64,000 nt of DNA, from NCBI RefSeq assembly GCF_021952865.1, contig NZ_CP040792.1, positions 186,001 to 250,000 on the forward strand. Direction: 5' to 3'. This document shows positions 1 to 7,822 of the stretch, one piece after another. The stretch's first letter is position 1. The number at the start of each line of letters is the position of its first letter. The DNA is from Clavibacter californiensis. Its GTDB lineage: Bacteria > Actinomycetota > Actinomycetes > Actinomycetales > Microbacteriaceae. The notes below the pieces were generated by a model. The model saw only the letters and a list, made by a program, of their open reading frames with translations, ran no database searches and was not told the DNA's origin. The position numbers and the translations under genes are program-made.

Positions 1-740
1 TGCCGCTGCTGCTCGTCGGCCACGTCACGAAGGACGGATCCATCGCCGGCCCGCGGCTCCTCGAGCACCTCGTCGACGTGGTCTGCCAGTTCGAGGGCGA
101 CCGGCAGACGTCGCTGCGCTTCATTCGCGCGCTCAAGAACCGCTTCGGCCCCACGGACGAGGTCGGCTGCTTCGAGATGGCGGGCGACGGCATCGTCGAG
201 GTGCCGGATCCCAGCGGCATGTTCCTCTCGCGCGGGGTCCACTCGGTGAGCGGCACGTGCGTCACCGTCGCGATGGAGGGCCGCCGCGCCCTGCCCGTGG
301 AGGTGCAGGCGCTCGTCGTCGACACCAAGGCGCCGCAGCCGCGCCGGGTGGTCAACGGGGTGGACGCGTCGCGCGTAGCGATGCTGCTCGCGGTGCTCGA
401 GAAGCGCGCCAACGTGCGGCTCTCGGATCGCGACGTCTACGTCTCCACGGTCGGCGGCGTGCGCCTCACCGAGCCCGCGGCGGATCTCGCCATCGCCGTC
501 GCGCTCGTGTCCGCCGTCAACGGCAAGGCCATGCCGCACGACCTCGCGGCGTTCGGCGAGATCAGCCTGGCGGGCGAGATCCGCGGCGTCACGTCGGCGC
601 CGCAGCGCGCGGCGGAGGCCCGGCGGCTCGGCTTCACGCAGATCGTCGACGCCGAGTGGGGCCCGCTGTTCTCCGCGCTCGGCCGCGCGTTCTCCCTCGC
701 GAAGAGCGAGCGGGAGAAGGAGCTCGACGAGGCGTTCTGA
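1..740 (+). CDS. radA: DNA repair protein RadA, C-terminal part (5' end outside window)
   Basis: This is the last ~246 codons of RadA, the RecA-like branch-migration ATPase of recombinational repair; the reading frame is open from base 3. The first residues visible include the end of the ATPase core (VGHVTKDGSIAGPRLLEHLVD), followed by the RadA hallmark LKNRFG at about base 135. The C-terminal half is the Lon-protease-like domain typical of the family (roughly bases 300–720). The zinc finger and Walker A motifs must lie upstream of the window. The gene ends in TGA and meets the ArsR gene head-on, with a small hairpin between them. Identification is by the RadA-specific KNRFG motif and is secure. 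Confidence 0.95.
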   Translation, partial: PLLLVGHVTKDGSIAGPRLLEHLVDVVCQFEGDRQTSLRFIRALKNRFGPTDEVGCFEMAGDGIVEVPDPSGMFLSRGVHSVSGTCVTVAMEGRRALPVEVQALVVDTKAPQPRRVVNGVDASRVAMLLAVLEKRANVRLSDRDVYVSTVGGVRLTEPAADLAIAVALVSAVNGKAMPHDLAAFGEISLAGEIRGVTSAPQRAAEARRLGFTQIVDAEWGPLFSALGRAFSLAKSEREKELDEAF

Positions 741-771
741 TCCGCGGGCCACGACCCGGGCCGCCCGCCAG

Positions 772-795
772 CGCGGGCTACGGGCTCAGCCCGCG
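772..795. terminator. Hairpin between convergent radA and ArsR gene
   Basis: An 8-bp inverted repeat, CGCGGGCT and AGCCCGCG, with an 8-nt loop. It overlaps the stop codon of the minus-strand regulator and could end both transcripts. There is no clear U-run, as is common in high-GC actinobacteria. Confidence 0.4.
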
Positions 796-1100
796 TCGAC
801 GGAACCGACCACGTGCTCGCGCACGTGCGCCACGGCGTCATCCACCACGTGGGTCACGTGCGTGTCCGCCACCTCGTAGCGGGCGATGCGCCCGTCGCGC
901 TCCACGGTAACCAGACCCGCCGACCGCAGCACGCGCAGGTGCTGCGACACGAGTGGTTGCGAGAGGCCCGACTCGGCGACCAGCTCCGTCACGCTCATCT
1001 GCCGCGATGCGAGCAGCCCGATGAGGCCGAGGCGCGACGGCGAGGACAGCGCCTTGAAGAGGTCGGCGGCCTGCTCGAAGCCGGGGGGTGGGTAGGTCAT
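786..1100 (-). CDS. ArsR/SmtB-family transcriptional regulator
   Basis: A 104-residue winged-helix repressor of the ArsR/SmtB type. The helix-turn-helix runs through about residues 35–65 (SVTELVAESGLSQPLVSQHLRVLRSAGL), followed by the wing (VTVERDGRIARYEV). No cysteine pair typical of arsenic or cadmium sensors is present, but the C-terminal helix carries several His and Asp residues (THVTHVVDDAVAHVREH), which fits the alpha-5 zinc/nickel-type metal site of SmtB relatives. The ATG sits 7 nt after a TAGGAT box, so it is probably leaderless. A strong hairpin separates it from the upstream His-rich gene, so the two are likely separate transcripts even though a metal theme may link them. Confidence 0.85.
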   Translation of the reverse strand: MTYPPPGFEQAADLFKALSSPSRLGLIGLLASRQMSVTELVAESGLSQPLVSQHLRVLRSAGLVTVERDGRIARYEVADTHVTHVVDDAVAHVREHVVGSVDAG

Positions 1101-1149
1101 CTGGACGATCCTAGGCCGAGGCGGAGACGCGACCCGGCCCGGATACGGC

Positions 1150-1183
1150 GACGGGGACCTGGCCTCACGGCCTGGTCCCCGTC
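1150..1183 (-). terminator. Strong hairpin after the His-rich gene
   Basis: GACGGGGACC pairs with GGTCCCCGTC, then after one mismatch GGCC pairs with GGCC around a TCAC loop, giving 14 pairs in total. It lies 30 nt downstream of the His-rich gene on the minus strand and upstream of the ArsR gene. Confidence 0.65.
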
Positions 1184-1212
1184 TCGATCGTCGCGCGTCG
1201 TCGCGCGATGTA

Positions 1213-1371
1213 TCAGTGCTCGTCGTAGTGGTCGCCGTGCTCGGCGTGCTTGTGTCCGTCGTGGACGTAGTCGACGTGGTCCTCGTGCGTGACGGTCTCG
1301 TGACCGCAGTCGGCGCCGTGCTGGTGCTCGGCGACGGTGTGCTCGGCGTGGGTCTCGGTGGTGTCGGTCAT
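1213..1371 (-). CDS. His-rich 52-residue protein, probable metal binder
   Basis: A small protein of 52 residues with 13 histidines and many Asp/Glu, ending in clustered His such as HKHAEHGDHYDEH, with one CGH. No membrane segment or signal peptide is visible. Such proteins in actinobacteria usually bind zinc, nickel or copper, but the family is not one I can name and the role here is inferred only from composition. The chosen ATG is preceded by AGGAC at a good distance; an in-frame earlier start would add a non-His-rich stretch over the presumed promoter. It lies just upstream of an ArsR-type regulator and downstream of two dyad elements that could be operators. Confidence 0.65.
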   Translation of the reverse strand: MTDTTETHAEHTVAEHQHGADCGHETVTHEDHVDYVHDGHKHAEHGDHYDEH

Positions 1372-1422
1372 GATGCGTCCTAACGTCGGTGGAGCACCAG
1401 GATGACAGACACATGCACGGAT

Positions 1423-1435
1423 TGCAATGAATGCA
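1423..1435. promoter_or_regulatory. Imperfect dyad TGCAATGAATGCA upstream of the His-rich gene
   Basis: A 13-bp near-palindrome in an unusually AT-rich stretch about 50 nt upstream of the His-rich start. Its place and symmetry fit a metal-repressor operator; no motif match is claimed. Confidence 0.35.
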
Positions 1436-1454
1436 TCCAATTGGGAATCGTGCT

Positions 1455-1468
1455 CATGTGCGCACATG
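1455..1468. promoter_or_regulatory. Perfect 14-bp palindrome CATGTGCGCACATG
   Basis: Fully self-complementary, about 85 nt upstream of the His-rich gene and 20 nt beyond the stop of the next gene. With no loop it is not a terminator and is better read as a dimer-binding operator for an unknown regulator. Confidence 0.4.
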
Positions 1469-1488
1469 GGCGCCGGCCGCTGCGCGCG

Positions 1489-2160
1489 TCAGTAGAGCAG
1501 GAAGGACTTCGGCTCGGCGCTCTTCACGCCGGCCACCTCTACCGAGAGCGTGTAGGTCGCGCCGCCGGCGGGCACGGCCGGACGCTCCTTCTCCTGGCAC
1601 GTGGTGGTGGACGACCGCTGGCGCGACCACTCGAACGGCGACGACGTCTGCGGCGTGCGGGCGGCGAGCTCGACCTCGGCGTCCTCCGCGCCCGTCTGGC
1701 AGTCGGTCGACTTCCAGTAGACGTCGGATCCGCTCGAGATCGTGAACACCTGCGTGGTCGTCCCGAGGTTCGCCGTGCAGGGCTCCATGCCGGTGTTCGT
1801 GACGGTGAAGGAGAGCTTCGGCAGCACGCCCGCCTTGTAGGAGGCGGCGTCGGTGACGGGCGTGACGGTCAGCTGGCCCGCGGCGCAGGATCCGTCGGCG
1901 TTCGTCTCCGTGCCGGTGCCTGCGCTGGCGCTCGGGCTGGGGTCGGGGGTCGGCTCGGCGGCGGCGTCACCCGAGTCGCCGGCGGCGGCATCCGCGCTGG
2001 GCGTCGCGCCGGGGGCTGCGGTGTCGGCCGAGCCGCGGCCGAGGTTCGAGACGATGATCACGACGACGGCGATCACGGCCACCACGACGAGCAGCGCGAG
2101 CAGGCGGCGACGGCGGTACACGGCCGCGGACGGGCGGCCTCCGGGCGAGGTCGAGGACAT
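1489..2160 (-). CDS. Membrane-anchored exported protein of unknown function
   Basis: A 223-residue protein with a basic N-terminus (YRRRR) followed by one membrane segment at about residues 18–40. A Pro/Ser/Ala-rich linker comes next, then an extracytoplasmic domain from about residue 90. The domain has four cysteines (in GSCAAG, EPCTA, TDCQ and TTCQE), probably forming two disulfides, and a beta-sandwich-like pattern (LSFTVTNTG). It resembles DUF4232-type actinobacterial surface proteins, but I cannot assign a function. The ATG at this start lies 6 nt after a TAGCCT box, supporting a leaderless start here rather than one two codons earlier. Confidence 0.7.
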   Translation of the reverse strand: MSSTSPGGRPSAAVYRRRRLLALLVVVAVIAVVVIIVSNLGRGSADTAAPGATPSADAAAGDSGDAAAEPTPDPSPSASAGTGTETNADGSCAAGQLTVTPVTDAASYKAGVLPKLSFTVTNTGMEPCTANLGTTTQVFTISSGSDVYWKSTDCQTGAEDAEVELAARTPQTSSPFEWSRQRSSTTTCQEKERPAVPAGGATYTLSVEVAGVKSAEPKSFLLY

Positions 2161-2260
2161 GACCACAGGCTACGGTCGGGTGCCCGCGGGGCCGGGTCGG
2201 CGCGCCCGCCGCCCACATCCCTCGGGGGATCCGGGCGTCAGCGGCCAGGAGCGGGGGGGG

Positions 2261-2803
2261 TCAGAGCGCCTTGAGCATGCGCGTGTTGCCGAGGGTGTTC
2301 GGCTTCACGCGGGAGAGGTCGAGGAACTCGGCGATGCCCTCGTCGTGCGAGCGGAGCATCTCGTAGTAGATCTCCTGCGCGATGATCGACTCGGCGACCT
2401 CGTGGTAGCCGTGGCGGGAGAAGAAGCCGACCTCGAAGGTCAGGCAGAACAGGCGGCTGAGGCCGAGCTCGCGGGCGTCGTCCTCGAGGCGCTCGAGCAG
2501 CGCGTGGCCGACCCCGGTGCCGCGGGTGTGCGGGGCGGCGGCGAGGGTGCGGATCTCGCCGAGGTCCTCCCACATCACGTGCAGCGCGCCGCAGCCGACG
2601 ACCTCGCCGGACGCGTCGACCGCGACCCGGAACTCCTGCACGTTCTCGTAGAGCACGACGAGGTCCTTGCCGAGGAGGATGCCCTCCATAACGAGCGGCT
2701 CGACGAGCTGCTGGATCCGCGGCACGTCGCCGGTGCGCGCGCGTCGCACGCGGATGCCGGCTGCGGGCTCCACGGACTCGGCGGTGACTGGCTCTGCGCT
2801 CAC
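2261..2803 (-). CDS. argA: Amino-acid N-acetyltransferase (N-acetylglutamate synthase type)
   Basis: A 180-residue GNAT protein. It resembles the short stand-alone glutamate N-acetyltransferase of actinobacteria (Mycobacterium Rv2747 type), which makes N-acetylglutamate for the first step of arginine synthesis from acetyl-CoA. After a short leader the GNAT fold starts at IRVRRARTGDVPRI. The acetyl-CoA binding loop is at about residues 92–100 (APHTRGTGVGHALL), and the conserved ending includes FFSRHGYHEV. Start is GTG with GAGAGGG upstream. There is no arginine operon around it. The family match is good; glutamate as substrate is inferred from the family. Confidence 0.8.
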   Translation of the reverse strand: MSAEPVTAESVEPAAGIRVRRARTGDVPRIQQLVEPLVMEGILLGKDLVVLYENVQEFRVAVDASGEVVGCGALHVMWEDLGEIRTLAAAPHTRGTGVGHALLERLEDDARELGLSRLFCLTFEVGFFSRHGYHEVAESIIAQEIYYEMLRSHDEGIAEFLDLSRVKPNTLGNTRMLKAL

Positions 2804-2854
2804 GATGACGACCCTCTCGATCCGCGGCTCGGGCGCCCGGATCAGGGGTCCAGC

Positions 2855-3181
2855 CTAGCGACGGGCGGATCCCGCGTCCGGGGCGGGCGGGTCGGCGTCG
2901 GCGGCAGCACCCGGGGCCGGTGTCGCGAGCCGCGCGATCATCCGCGGCGCGATCCACACGATCGCCACCACGCCCACCAGCGCACGCAGCCCGGCGAACA
3001 CGAGCACCCACCACCCGACCCCGTCGCCGCCGACGATGAGCGCGATCCCGATGACGACGAGCGCCGCGTCCGCGACGAACGGCACGCGCAGCCAGAACAT
3101 GAGGCGGCGGACGGGATCTATGCCCCGATCATGCGCCGTCGACCTGCGCGGGCGTCCGTCGCGCGGGGCATGGGGCGTCAT
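2855..3181 (-). CDS. Small two-helix membrane protein, coupled to the sensor kinase
   Basis: A 108-residue protein with a basic N-terminus, two membrane segments at about residues 35–52 and 56–78, and a proline/alanine-rich C-terminal tail. The start overlaps the stop of the histidine kinase gene: GTGATGA offers either a GTG with 4-bp overlap or this ATG with 1-bp overlap. That makes it the third gene of the two-component operon. Such small partners sometimes modulate the kinase, but nothing in the sequence proves this. Family not recognised. Confidence 0.65.
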   Translation of the reverse strand: MTPHAPRDGRPRRSTAHDRGIDPVRRLMFWLRVPFVADAALVVIGIALIVGGDGVGWWVLVFAGLRALVGVVAIVWIAPRMIARLATPAPGAAADADPPAPDAGSARR

Positions 3182-4842
3182 CACGCCGGGCGCGGCCCAG
3201 GGCGATCGGCGACAGGCGCGCCCGACGGCGGCGCCCAGCGGTCGGACGCTCCATCGGCGACGGCCCGCGCATCCACCGCGCGCCGCTCCACCGGCAGCCG
3301 CACCCCGAAGACCGTGCGGCCCGGCTCCGACTCCACCCAGATGGCGCCGTGGTGCGCCGCGACGATCGCCTGCGCGATCGCGAGACCGAGGCCCGTGCCG
3401 CCGGTGGAGCGGGCCCGGGATCCGTCGCCGCGCACGAAGCGCTCGAACAGGGACTCCTGCAAGGCGGGCGGGATGCCGGGTCCGTCGTCGGTCACGCGGA
3501 TGACGGCGTGCGCATCCGGACCCGCGCCCTCCACCGCGAGCGACGCGACCACGCGCGTCCCGGCCGGGGTGTGCGTGCGGGCGTTCGCGAGCAGGTTGAC
3601 GACCACCTGGCGGAGCCGCGCATCGTCGCCGGGGACGCTCACGGAATCGTCCGGCAGGTCGAGGTCCCAGTCGTGGTCCGGGCCCGCCGCGCTCGCGTCG
3701 CCGACCGTGTCGAGGAGGATGCGCGTGAGGTCGACCGGATCCGACTCCAGCTCGCGCCCCTCGTCGAGGCGCGCGAGGAGCAGGAGGTCCTCGACGATCG
3801 TGGTCATGCGCACCGACTCCGACTCGATGCGCGACAGCGAGTGCGTCACGTCCTCGGGCAGCTGGTGCGGCCCGCGGCGAGTCAGCTCGGCGTAACCGCG
3901 GATGGAGGCGAGCGGCGTGCGCAGCTCGTGGCTCGCGTCCGACACGAACCGCCGCACCTTGGCCTCGCTCGCCTGCCGCGACGCCAGCGCCGCGGCGACG
4001 TGGCCGAGCAGGCCGTTGAGCGCGGCACCCACGCGGCCGACCTCAGTGCGCTCGTCGGTGTCGGATGCGGGCACGCGCGCCTCGAGCGCGACGTCGCCGC
4101 GGTCCAGCTCGAGGGCGGCCACGTGGGTCGCCGTGTCGACGACCCGGTCGAGCGGCCGCAGGGCGCGCCGCACGATGACGGCGCCGAGCACCGCGGCGAG
4201 CGCCAGCGTGAGGGCGGCGACCACGGTGATCACGAGGATGAGCTGCTCCACCACGTCGTCGGCGGGCTTCGTCGGCAGGCCGGTGACGATGATGGCGCCC
4301 GACGACGAGGTCTCGCCGATGAGCCGGTAGCTGCCGAGCGCACCGCCCAGGTCGACCGTGCGCGGGACCCCGTCCGTGGGCACGCTCTGCAGCTTCTGGC
4401 TCTGCACCTGCGTGAGCTCCACCGTGCCGGCGCCACCCGGCTCGCCCTCGGCGGCGTCACGGTCGGCGATGTACCCGCCCGAGACGACGACGCCGTCGAC
4501 GATGGTCGCGCTGATCGTGCCGACCTGCTGCCCGAACGCGCCGAGTCCACCGGGCGCCCCGGGGAAGCTGCCGTAGTCGTCCGGATCCCGGTCGACGAAG
4601 CTCTGCGACCGCGCCGCGGTGGCCTGCAGCTGCTGGTCGACCTGCTGCATCAGCGACGTCCGCAGCGCCAGGATGCTCACGGTGCCGATGAGGATGCTCG
4701 CGAGCGCCAGCAGCCCCACGACGCTGAGGACGAGCCGGCGGCGCAGGGTCATGCCGCGCGCCGCAGCGGCCAGTCGTTCGCGCAGCGGCGGCGCGCCCTG
4801 CGCCGGCGCATCCGGCGACGGGGCGACCTGCGGCGTAGTCAC
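3181..4842 (-). CDS. Two-component sensor histidine kinase (TrcS/MprB-like)
   Basis: A 553-residue membrane kinase. Membrane helix 1 is at about 36–60, an extracytoplasmic sensor domain at about 62–198, helix 2 at about 200–225, then HAMP (about 226–285). The dimerisation/phosphoacceptor domain has His305 in SDASHELRTPL. The ATPase domain carries the N box (NLLANARTHTP), the G1 box (DDGPGIPP) and the G2 box (GTGLGLAIAQAIVAAHHG). The GTG start overlaps the response regulator stop by 4 bp, showing translational coupling. The architecture matches actinobacterial TrcS/MprB/PhoR kinases; the signal is not evident. The C-terminal ~30 residues after the ATPase domain are a low-complexity tail. Confidence 0.92.
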   Translation of the reverse strand: MTTPQVAPSPDAPAQGAPPLRERLAAAARGMTLRRRLVLSVVGLLALASILIGTVSILALRTSLMQQVDQQLQATAARSQSFVDRDPDDYGSFPGAPGGLGAFGQQVGTISATIVDGVVVSGGYIADRDAAEGEPGGAGTVELTQVQSQKLQSVPTDGVPRTVDLGGALGSYRLIGETSSSGAIIVTGLPTKPADDVVEQLILVITVVAALTLALAAVLGAVIVRRALRPLDRVVDTATHVAALELDRGDVALEARVPASDTDERTEVGRVGAALNGLLGHVAAALASRQASEAKVRRFVSDASHELRTPLASIRGYAELTRRGPHQLPEDVTHSLSRIESESVRMTTIVEDLLLLARLDEGRELESDPVDLTRILLDTVGDASAAGPDHDWDLDLPDDSVSVPGDDARLRQVVVNLLANARTHTPAGTRVVASLAVEGAGPDAHAVIRVTDDGPGIPPALQESLFERFVRGDGSRARSTGGTGLGLAIAQAIVAAHHGAIWVESEPGRTVFGVRLPVERRAVDARAVADGASDRWAPPSGAPVADRPGPRPA

Positions 4843-5612
4843 TCCGCGGCCTTGAGCATGTAGCCGCTGCCGCGCACCGTGTGGATCATCGGGCTACGGC
4901 CGGCGTCGATCTTGCGCCGCAGGTAGGAGATGTAGATCTCGACCACGCTCGACTTGCCGCCGAAGTCGTAGCTCCACACCCGGTCGAGGATCTGCAGCTT
5001 GCTCAGCACGCGGCGCGGGTTGCGCATCAGATAGCGCAGCAGCTCGAACTCGGTGGCGGTGAGCTCGATGGGGTCGCCGGCGCGCGCGACCTCGTGGCTG
5101 TCCTCGTCGAGGGTGAGGTCGCCGACGCGGATCACCGGGTCGACGCTGTCGCTCACCACGAGCGTCGAGCGGCGGATGAGGCCGCGCAGCCGGGCCACGA
5201 CCTCCTCCAGGCTGAACGGCTTGGTCACGTAGTCGTCGCCGCCCGCGGTGAGGCCGGCGAGCCGGTCGTCGAGCGAGTCCTTGGCGGTGAGGAAGAGCAC
5301 GGGGATGTCCTCGGCGTCGGCGCGCAGCCGCGACAGCACCTGGAGGCCGTCGAGGTCGGGCAGCATGATGTCGAGCACCACGGCGTCGGGCTTGAACTCG
5401 CGCGCGGCGGCGAGCGCCTGGTGCCCGTTCTCGGCCGTGCGGATCTGCCAGCCCTCGTAGCGGAGCGCCATCTGGAGCAGGTCGGTCAGGGACGCCTCGT
5501 CGTCGACGACGAGCACCCGGATGGGCGACCCGTCGGCGCGGGTGAGGCGGGGCTGCGGGGCGGCGGCGGGCTGGAAGCCGGAGGGCGTTGCGGTGGTCAC
5601 GGGATCCATCAT
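4839..5612 (-). CDS. OmpR-family response regulator (TrcR-like)
   Basis: A 257-residue regulator. The receiver domain (about 31–150) has the acidic pair in VVDDEA, the phosphoacceptor Asp81 in VLDIMLPD, the conserved Thr in FLTAKD and the Lys in YVTKPFS. The OmpR winged helix (about 165–257) ends with the usual RGSGYML motif (HTVRGSGYMLKAAE). It is first in the operon with the kinase and the small membrane protein. I chose this ATG because AGGAAG lies 6 nt upstream; an earlier in-frame start would add 12 residues. The ~30-residue N-terminal extension before the receiver is longer than usual but common in TrcR homologues. Confidence 0.92.
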   Translation of the reverse strand: MMDPVTTATPSGFQPAAAPQPRLTRADGSPIRVLVVDDEASLTDLLQMALRYEGWQIRTAENGHQALAAAREFKPDAVVLDIMLPDLDGLQVLSRLRADAEDIPVLFLTAKDSLDDRLAGLTAGGDDYVTKPFSLEEVVARLRGLIRRSTLVVSDSVDPVIRVGDLTLDEDSHEVARAGDPIELTATEFELLRYLMRNPRRVLSKLQILDRVWSYDFGGKSSVVEIYISYLRRKIDAGRSPMIHTVRGSGYMLKAAE

Positions 5613-5669
5613 CCGGATCTTCCTATGAAGCGCCCATGAGCCCGCCATGGGGCCGCCTCGGCGGGATGG

Positions 5670-6488
5670 TCAGAACGGGAGCGGGCCGCCGGTCCGGAGA
5701 TTCGCGGAGACCAGACCGTAGACGATGAGCCCGAGCATGATGGCCCCGATGATCCACGGGCTCACGTCGACGTCAACAGGATCGCTGTCGGGCTCGCGGC
5801 GGCGCCGGAACCGCTCGTCGGCTCGCATCACGAAGGCGCGCGCGGCGCATGCGGCCGCCATCGTGCCGAGCGTGGCGGTGCCCGTCCAGCGAGCGAGCGC
5901 GGTCACCGGCTGATCGAACAGCGCGGCCAGCCAGACGAGCCCCGCTCCCAGAGCGAAGACGGCACCGACAATCCACCACGAGAAGTCCGTCGCCATACCA
6001 ACGACCTCCATGGCGCCGGAGGGCCACATCGCCGCACGCTCTGCCTGCTCCGCCGCCTGTCGCGCCGCCTTCCGCTCCCATCGGGTCATGCGCGCCGGGT
6101 CGGCGAAGTGCGCCCGGTAGCGCTCGATCTCGGGCAGCAACGCGGCGGCCTCGTCCGGCAGCTCGGGTTCGGACCCGGGCTCGGACGGGTCCGCGGGAGG
6201 GAGCGCCAGGAACGCCGGGATCTCGTCGTCCGCGATCCCGGAGTGCGCGATCATGCGCGCGAGCCGATCGCGCTCGACGTCCGTCGTCCAAGCGGGGAAT
6301 GCGATGCCCCAGCGACCCGCCTGATCCGGTGCGATGAGCTCGCGGTACAGCTCGGCGAGCACGAGCCGGCACGCCCGGTCCGTGGGAACCTCGCGCACGC
6401 GCTGCTTGAGGAGGGTCAGGATCTCCGATCGCAGCCCCTCCTCCCAGAGCTGGTGGGCGCGGGTCGCGGAATCGGGGTCGTCGGGCAC
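5670..6488 (-). CDS. Membrane protein of unknown function (DUF6584-like N-terminus)
   Basis: A 272-residue protein. The first ~70 residues form helical repeat-like sequence (ILTLLKQRVREVPTDRACRLVLAELYRE), as in small actinobacterial proteins that look TPR-like, including a conserved phrase on DQAGRWGIAFP. A charged, proline-rich middle follows, and then three membrane segments at about 170–193, 200–217 and 248–266. The start is GTG. It stands alone between the two-component system and terC and shares no overlap with either. The N-terminal similarity to DUF6584 is from memory and tentative; function unknown. Confidence 0.65.
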   Translation of the reverse strand: MPDDPDSATRAHQLWEEGLRSEILTLLKQRVREVPTDRACRLVLAELYRELIAPDQAGRWGIAFPAWTTDVERDRLARMIAHSGIADDEIPAFLALPPADPSEPGSEPELPDEAAALLPEIERYRAHFADPARMTRWERKAARQAAEQAERAAMWPSGAMEVVGMATDFSWWIVGAVFALGAGLVWLAALFDQPVTALARWTGTATLGTMAAACAARAFVMRADERFRRRREPDSDPVDVDVSPWIIGAIMLGLIVYGLVSANLRTGGPLPF

Positions 6489-6557
6489 CCGGTGATGCTG
6501 CCAGGTCGGCGCGCCCCACGAGCGGCCAGCGCACGGATCCGCCGGGCCGCACGACGA

Positions 6558-6586
6558 CGGGCCCGGCGCGCGATGCGCCGGGCCCG
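6558..6586 (-). terminator. Terminator hairpin of terC
   Basis: A perfect 12-bp stem (CGGGCCCGGCGC with its complement) and a 5-nt loop, flanked by further complementary GCACGAC/GTCGTGC arms. It lies 23 nt after the terC stop. Confidence 0.7.
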
Positions 6587-6608
6587 GGTCGTGCGGAGGT
6601 GCGCGGAG

Positions 6609-7637
6609 CTAGTGCTTCTCCTCCGTCGCGCGGGTGACGCTCTCGCCGTCGACGCTCGCGCGGTCCTCCTTCTGCTTGTCGCCGCGGGTCTTCGCGAGGC
6701 TCGCGACGGTGGCGACCGTGATGGTCGCGCCGATGAACAGGAGCGAGAACCAGATCGGGATCTCGGGCGCCCACAGCATCGGCTCGCCGCCGTTGATGAA
6801 GGGCAGCTCGTTGACGTGCATCGCGTGCAGCACGAGCTTCGCGCCGATGAACGCGAGGATCACCGCGAGGCCCTGCGACAGGTAGACGAGGCGCTCGAGC
6901 AGGCCGCCGATGAGGAAGTACAGCTGGCGGAGGCCCATCAGCGCGAAGGCGTTCGCGGTGAACACGATGTACGCCTCGTTCGTGAGGCCGTAGATGGCGG
7001 GGATCGAGTCGAGCGCGAACACCAGGTCGACGAAGCCGATCGCGATGACGCAGAGCAGCAGCGGGGTGACGAAGCGCTTGCCGTCGATCTTCGTGGTGAA
7101 GCGGTCGCCGACGAACTCGTCGTGGACGGGGAGGATCCGGCGGGCGATGCGTACGAACATGTTGTCCGCCGCGTTGCCGCCGTGGTCGCCCTTCAGCTGC
7201 TGGTACGCGAGCACGAACAGCAGCGCGCCGAAGATGTAGAAGACCCAGGAGAAGTTCTCGATGAGCGCGGCGCCCAGCGCGATGAAGCCGGCCCGCATGA
7301 TCAGCGCGATGACGATGCCGATCATCAGCACCTTCTGCTGGTACTTCCGCGGCACGGCGAACCCGGTCATGATCAGCAGGAACACGAACAGGTTGTCGAT
7401 CGACAGGGCCTTCTCGGTGAGGTAGCCGGCGAAGTACTCGCCGCCGTAGCCCCAGCCGCTCGTGAAGCCGATGCCGACGCCGAAGATCAGCGCGAGGCCG
7501 ATGTAGAAGGCCGACCAGCGGGCGGACTCGCCGATGGTGGGCTCGTGCGGCTTGCGCACGTGGGTGAAGAACTCGTAGACGAAGAACGCGATGGTGACCG
7601 CGATCGTGATGAGCCAGGTGGTCGTGGTGATGTTCAC
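6609..7637 (-). CDS. TerC family integral membrane protein (Alx/TerC)
   Basis: A 342-residue protein with about nine membrane helices and the TerC signature ALSIDNLFVFLLIMTGFAVP near residue 75, plus the second acidic motif FVDLVFALDSIPAI near 200. TerC/Alx proteins act in manganese export and in metal loading of exported proteins, and older annotation links them to tellurite resistance. The length is typical of the long actinobacterial TerC form with a charged tail. The start is GTG with GGAGA 6 nt upstream. I looked in the 185-bp upstream region for the yybP-ykoY manganese riboswitch common before this family and did not find its conserved segments. Confidence 0.9.
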   Translation of the reverse strand: MNITTTTWLITIAVTIAFFVYEFFTHVRKPHEPTIGESARWSAFYIGLALIFGVGIGFTSGWGYGGEYFAGYLTEKALSIDNLFVFLLIMTGFAVPRKYQQKVLMIGIVIALIMRAGFIALGAALIENFSWVFYIFGALLFVLAYQQLKGDHGGNAADNMFVRIARRILPVHDEFVGDRFTTKIDGKRFVTPLLLCVIAIGFVDLVFALDSIPAIYGLTNEAYIVFTANAFALMGLRQLYFLIGGLLERLVYLSQGLAVILAFIGAKLVLHAMHVNELPFINGGEPMLWAPEIPIWFSLLFIGATITVATVASLAKTRGDKQKEDRASVDGESVTRATEEKH

Positions 7638-7822
7638 GGGGGTCTCCGGTGATGAGGCCGACGGGAATCGGAACGGCTAGGTGGCGCGCGGACGCGTCAA
7701 TGATCCCATGCGGGATCTCCTCACACTGGGGAATTGCCTGCGCCTACGCTCCGCGGATCGTGCGCGCCACCGGGACGCACGCCCGCGGTGCCGCGGGACC
7801 GCACGGTCGCCGGCCGGCCGCG

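Noticed and set aside
7638..7822. yybP-ykoY manganese riboswitch before terC
   Set aside because: The family often has one, but its conserved segments are absent. Only a 6-bp hairpin GATCCC/GGGATC (7702–7717) is seen, which is explained by the general GGATCC excess.
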